Shown here piece by piece: positions 6,546 through 8,167 of a DNA stretch of 8,167 nt. Below the pieces are notes generated by a model. The model saw only the letters and a list, made by a program, of their open reading frames with translations. It was not told the DNA's origin and ran no database searches. Both the position numbers and the translations under genes were made by a program. Source of the stretch: DASSBG01 sp035703755 (lineage in GTDB: Bacteria; Pseudomonadota; Gammaproteobacteria; Xanthomonadales; Rhodanobacteraceae); contig DASSXP010000216.1 in NCBI GenBank assembly GCA_035703755.1, positions 1 to 8,167 on the forward strand. Direction: 5' to 3'. The stretch's first letter is position 1, and each line of letters opens with the position of its first letter.

Positions 6546-6575
6546 AAAAGAAAACGCGCGGCCGGGGCCGCGCGT
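6546..6575 (-). terminator. Rho-independent terminator of the LysM gene
   Basis: On the minus strand ACGCGCGGCC pairs perfectly with GGCCGCGCGT (6554-6575; a 10-bp all-matching arm pair around a CC centre, in practice an 8-bp stem with a 6-nt loop). It is followed directly by TTTCTTTT (6546-6553). It lies about 31 nt after the LysM stop and 24 nt before dprA, so it should end the LysM transcript and make dprA depend on read-through or its own promoter. Confidence 0.85.
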
Positions 6576-6606
6576 CGCTGTAGGGTCAGGCCGACACGGC
6601 CGGCGA

Positions 6607-7722
6607 TTACTGTGGCAGTTCGAGCGTGTCGCCCAGCGCCACCGGCCGGATCGAATCCATGATCAAGGCATAGCTGACCTTGTCGAAGGTGCGGAACACC
6701 AGCACATGGCCGACGAACTCGTCCGGCAAGGTCACCTTGCTGCCGAAGGTGCTGTTGGAGGAGATGACCGCGTCGCGGACGCGCTCGCCGGGGTGGTAAA
6801 TCGAGAAGGTTGAGCCGTTGTCGATGCCGTCACTCGAACCCACCGACAAGGCCACTACTTGCAGTTTGCCGGCGTAGGCGAGCGCGTCGGCATAGGCGAT
6901 CACGCGCGCATCGGCCGGTAACGACGGCGCCGCATGCGGGTAGTACATCGAATCGTAGGGATGATTGTCGACCGGCAGCAGGCGGTCGCCCTTGCGCACT
7001 TCGATGCTGGAGTCCTCCAGCATGAAGGTGGCCGGGTCGCCGGTGCGCTGCACCATCGCGGTGCCGATGACTTCGACTTCGACGCCGAGCGAATCGCCTT
7101 TGCCCCAGTGGCCATCGCCACGGGTGTATTCCTTCCACGGGCCACCGTAAAGGTCCACATTGCTGTCGAGCATGTGGCCGACACGGTCTTCCTTGTCCTT
7201 GCCCGGGCTGAACACGCGGTAGGCGTGGCTGGGCCGCACCACGGCGAAGCGCGCACCCGGCTGCGCATCGCTGCCGCGCACGTACAGGAACCCGCCCGGC
7301 GTGCCGCGCAGATGCTGGTCCTCGAACGCCATCACGTAGGGCGCCGCTTCCAACTCATCCGCACTGAGGATGCGGAAGTCCTTCAGGAATGGCTTGATCT
7401 GATCGAGCGGAATCGGCGGGATGGCGTTTTCCGAAGCGCGAATGCCGGGCTCCAGCTTCAACACTGTGCTGCTGCCGTCATAGGCGAGATTCAGCACATC
7501 GCCCGGATAGATCAGGTGCGGGTTGTGCACCTGCGGGTTGGCGCGCCAGATTTCCGGCCACAGCCACGGCTTGTTGAGAAAGCGCGCGGAAATGTCCCAC
7601 AGCGTGTCGCCTTTCTTGACGACATAGGTGTCGGGGTGATCGGGTCGCAGATTGGCGCCGGCGGCGAATACGGCCAGAGTGACGGCGAAACCGGCGATGA
7701 ATCCAAGTGATTTCTTAAGCAT
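6607..7722 (-). CDS. LysM-domain exported protein
   Basis: The 371-residue protein belongs to the LysM proteins commonly encoded divergently from def and beside dprA in gammaproteobacteria; the specific function is not known. MLKKSLGFIAGFAVTLAVFAAGA is a Sec signal peptide (K-rich start, hydrophobic core 7-20; cleavage near 21-23). No lipobox Cys is seen. A single LysM domain spans about 33-79, from TYVVKKGDTLWDISARF through PEIWRANPQV to LIYPGDVLNL, and should bind the glycan of peptidoglycan, placing the protein in the periplasm. Residues about 90-371 have no recognisable catalytic motif and look beta-rich (for example FLYVRGSD, ALSVGSSDGI). The start has GGGGA about 9 nt upstream and a likely promoter 37 nt away. 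A strong terminator follows, so the gene is probably transcribed alone. Confidence 0.88.
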   Translation of the reverse strand: MLKKSLGFIAGFAVTLAVFAAGANLRPDHPDTYVVKKGDTLWDISARFLNKPWLWPEIWRANPQVHNPHLIYPGDVLNLAYDGSSTVLKLEPGIRASENAIPPIPLDQIKPFLKDFRILSADELEAAPYVMAFEDQHLRGTPGGFLYVRGSDAQPGARFAVVRPSHAYRVFSPGKDKEDRVGHMLDSNVDLYGGPWKEYTRGDGHWGKGDSLGVEVEVIGTAMVQRTGDPATFMLEDSSIEVRKGDRLLPVDNHPYDSMYYPHAAPSLPADARVIAYADALAYAGKLQVVALSVGSSDGIDNGSTFSIYHPGERVRDAVISSNSTFGSKVTLPDEFVGHVLVFRTFDKVSYALIMDSIRPVALGDTLELPQ

Positions 7723-7758
7723 GGCGGGTAATCCCCAGAATCCCCGAAGGTTTTTGCG

Positions 7759-7786
7759 AGTTTAGCCCAATGACGGGCGCTGGCAA
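7759..7786 (-). promoter_or_regulatory. Candidate sigma-70 promoter of the LysM gene
   Basis: On the minus strand TTGCCA (7781-7786, 5 of 6 to TTGACA) is followed after 16 nt by TAAACT (7759-7764, 4 of 6 to TATAAT). Transcription would start near 7751, giving a leader of roughly 28 nt that contains the GGGGA ribosome binding site. Confidence 0.5.
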
Positions 7787-7813
7787 GTGCTTTTCGCTCC
7801 CAAACTGTGCGAT

Positions 7814-7835
7814 TGGCCGCGAAAATGGCCGCGAA
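7814..7835 (+). repeat. Tandem 10-bp repeat upstream of the def promoter
   Basis: TGGCCGCGAA occurs twice, at 7814-7823 and 7826-7835, a period of 12 bp or about one helical turn. An inverted GCGGCC follows at 7849-7854, just before the def -10 box. The arrangement looks like a protein-binding site, but no regulator can be named. Confidence 0.4.
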
Positions 7836-7840
7836 TCCGG

Positions 7841-7867
7841 GTCAAATAGCGGCCGAGACGCTACAAT
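7841..7867 (+). promoter_or_regulatory. Candidate sigma-70 promoter of def
   Basis: TACAAT at 7862-7867 matches the -10 consensus at 5 of 6 positions. The best -35 is weak: GTCAAA at 7841-7846 (3 of 6, 15-nt spacer). Transcription would start near 7874 and leave a leader of about 55-65 nt. Confidence 0.4.
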
Positions 7868-7940
7868 ACGCTTCCATCTTACGGCAGCGTGGCACTTTCA
7901 TTTCGCCAAGTTGCCCGCAATCGACGCCATGAGTTCCGCC

Positions 7941-8167
7941 ATGTCCAAATTGACCATCCTGGAGTTCCCCGACCCACGCCTGCGCATCAAGGCGGCCCCG
8001 GTGACGGTATTCGATGAGGCGCTGGCCCAGCTGTCCCGCGACATGCTGGAGACCATGTACACCGCGCCCGGCATTGGCCTGGCCGCGACCCAGATCGACG
8101 TGCACAAGCAATTGATCGTCGTCGATGTGTCGGAAAACGGCGATCAGCCGCTGGTGCTCTGCAAACC
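7941..8167 (+). CDS. def: Peptide deformylase, 5' part (cut by window end)
   Basis: Def is the metalloenzyme that removes the formyl group from the N-terminal methionine of new proteins at the ribosome. Only the first 75 codons are present and no stop is reached. MSKLTILEFPDPRLRIKAAPV is the typical N-terminus, and motif I, GIGLAATQ, is at residues 44-51. Motif II (EGCLS) and the metal-binding HExxH lie beyond the window. The start at 7941 fits the usual family length. An in-frame ATG at 7929 would add MSSA and cannot be excluded, as neither start has a clear Shine-Dalgarno. In many proteobacteria fmt follows def, but that cannot be seen here. Confidence 0.92.
   Translation, partial: MSKLTILEFPDPRLRIKAAPVTVFDEALAQLSRDMLETMYTAPGIGLAATQIDVHKQLIVVDVSENGDQPLVLCK

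Noticed and set aside
4905..6662. Long plus-strand open frame opposite the topA start and dprA
   Set aside because: It crosses two well-supported minus-strand genes and the terminator, is rich in Gln/His/Arg, and has no recognisable domain.
1..8167. CRISPR array, tRNA or rRNA genes
   Set aside because: I saw no regularly spaced repeats with unique spacers, no tRNA-like cloverleaf and no rRNA-like segments. The only clustered repeats are coding repeats in the topA tail and the short pairs listed.

Overview
The window looks like chromosomal DNA of a high-GC gammaproteobacterium, most likely of the Xanthomonadales. This is inferred from gene order and protein style, not from a search. The right nine-tenths holds a conserved housekeeping block. 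A peptide deformylase gene (def, cut by the window end) reads rightwards. Divergent from it, on the minus strand, are a LysM-domain exported protein, dprA, topA and tsaC, followed by an AMP-dependent ligase of the aryl-polyene/xanthomonadin type.

Region by region. 1-336 is intergenic or decayed DNA. It contains the last 29 codons of an IS66-family transposase and a right-end inverted repeat whose outer bases read GTAAGCG on the minus strand. 337-about 800 is an islet of clearly lower GC (about half G+C by hand count over 361-720, against about 73% in a sampled line of the ligase gene). It carries one minus-strand gene with a good Shine-Dalgarno and a probable signal peptide. Its reading frame ends exactly at the IS66 end, so its 3' part appears to have been cut off by the insertion. 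813-2165 is the AMP-ligase. 2194-2781 is tsaC, whose start overlaps the topA stop as TGATG. 2781-5297 is topA, with a lysine/alanine-rich tail in place of zinc ribbons. 5370-6521 is dprA. 6546-6575 is a clean intrinsic terminator for the LysM gene. 6607-7722 is the LysM gene. 7723-7940 is the divergent promoter region of lysM and def.

Functionally the block mixes translation (Def removes N-formyl groups; TsaC makes the precursor of tRNA t6A), DNA topology and competence (TopA, DprA) and envelope work (LysM protein). topA and tsaC look translationally coupled, and the ligase follows tsaC after 28 nt, so these three are probably co-transcribed. The LysM gene is insulated by its terminator, and dprA has a -10-like box placed as for a leaderless mRNA. 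smg (DUF494), often found between dprA and topA in relatives, is absent.

I see no convincing new multi-gene system. The points most worth checking are the IS66-truncated secreted protein, the isolated polyene-type ligase attached to the topA-tsaC unit, and the possible leaderless dprA.
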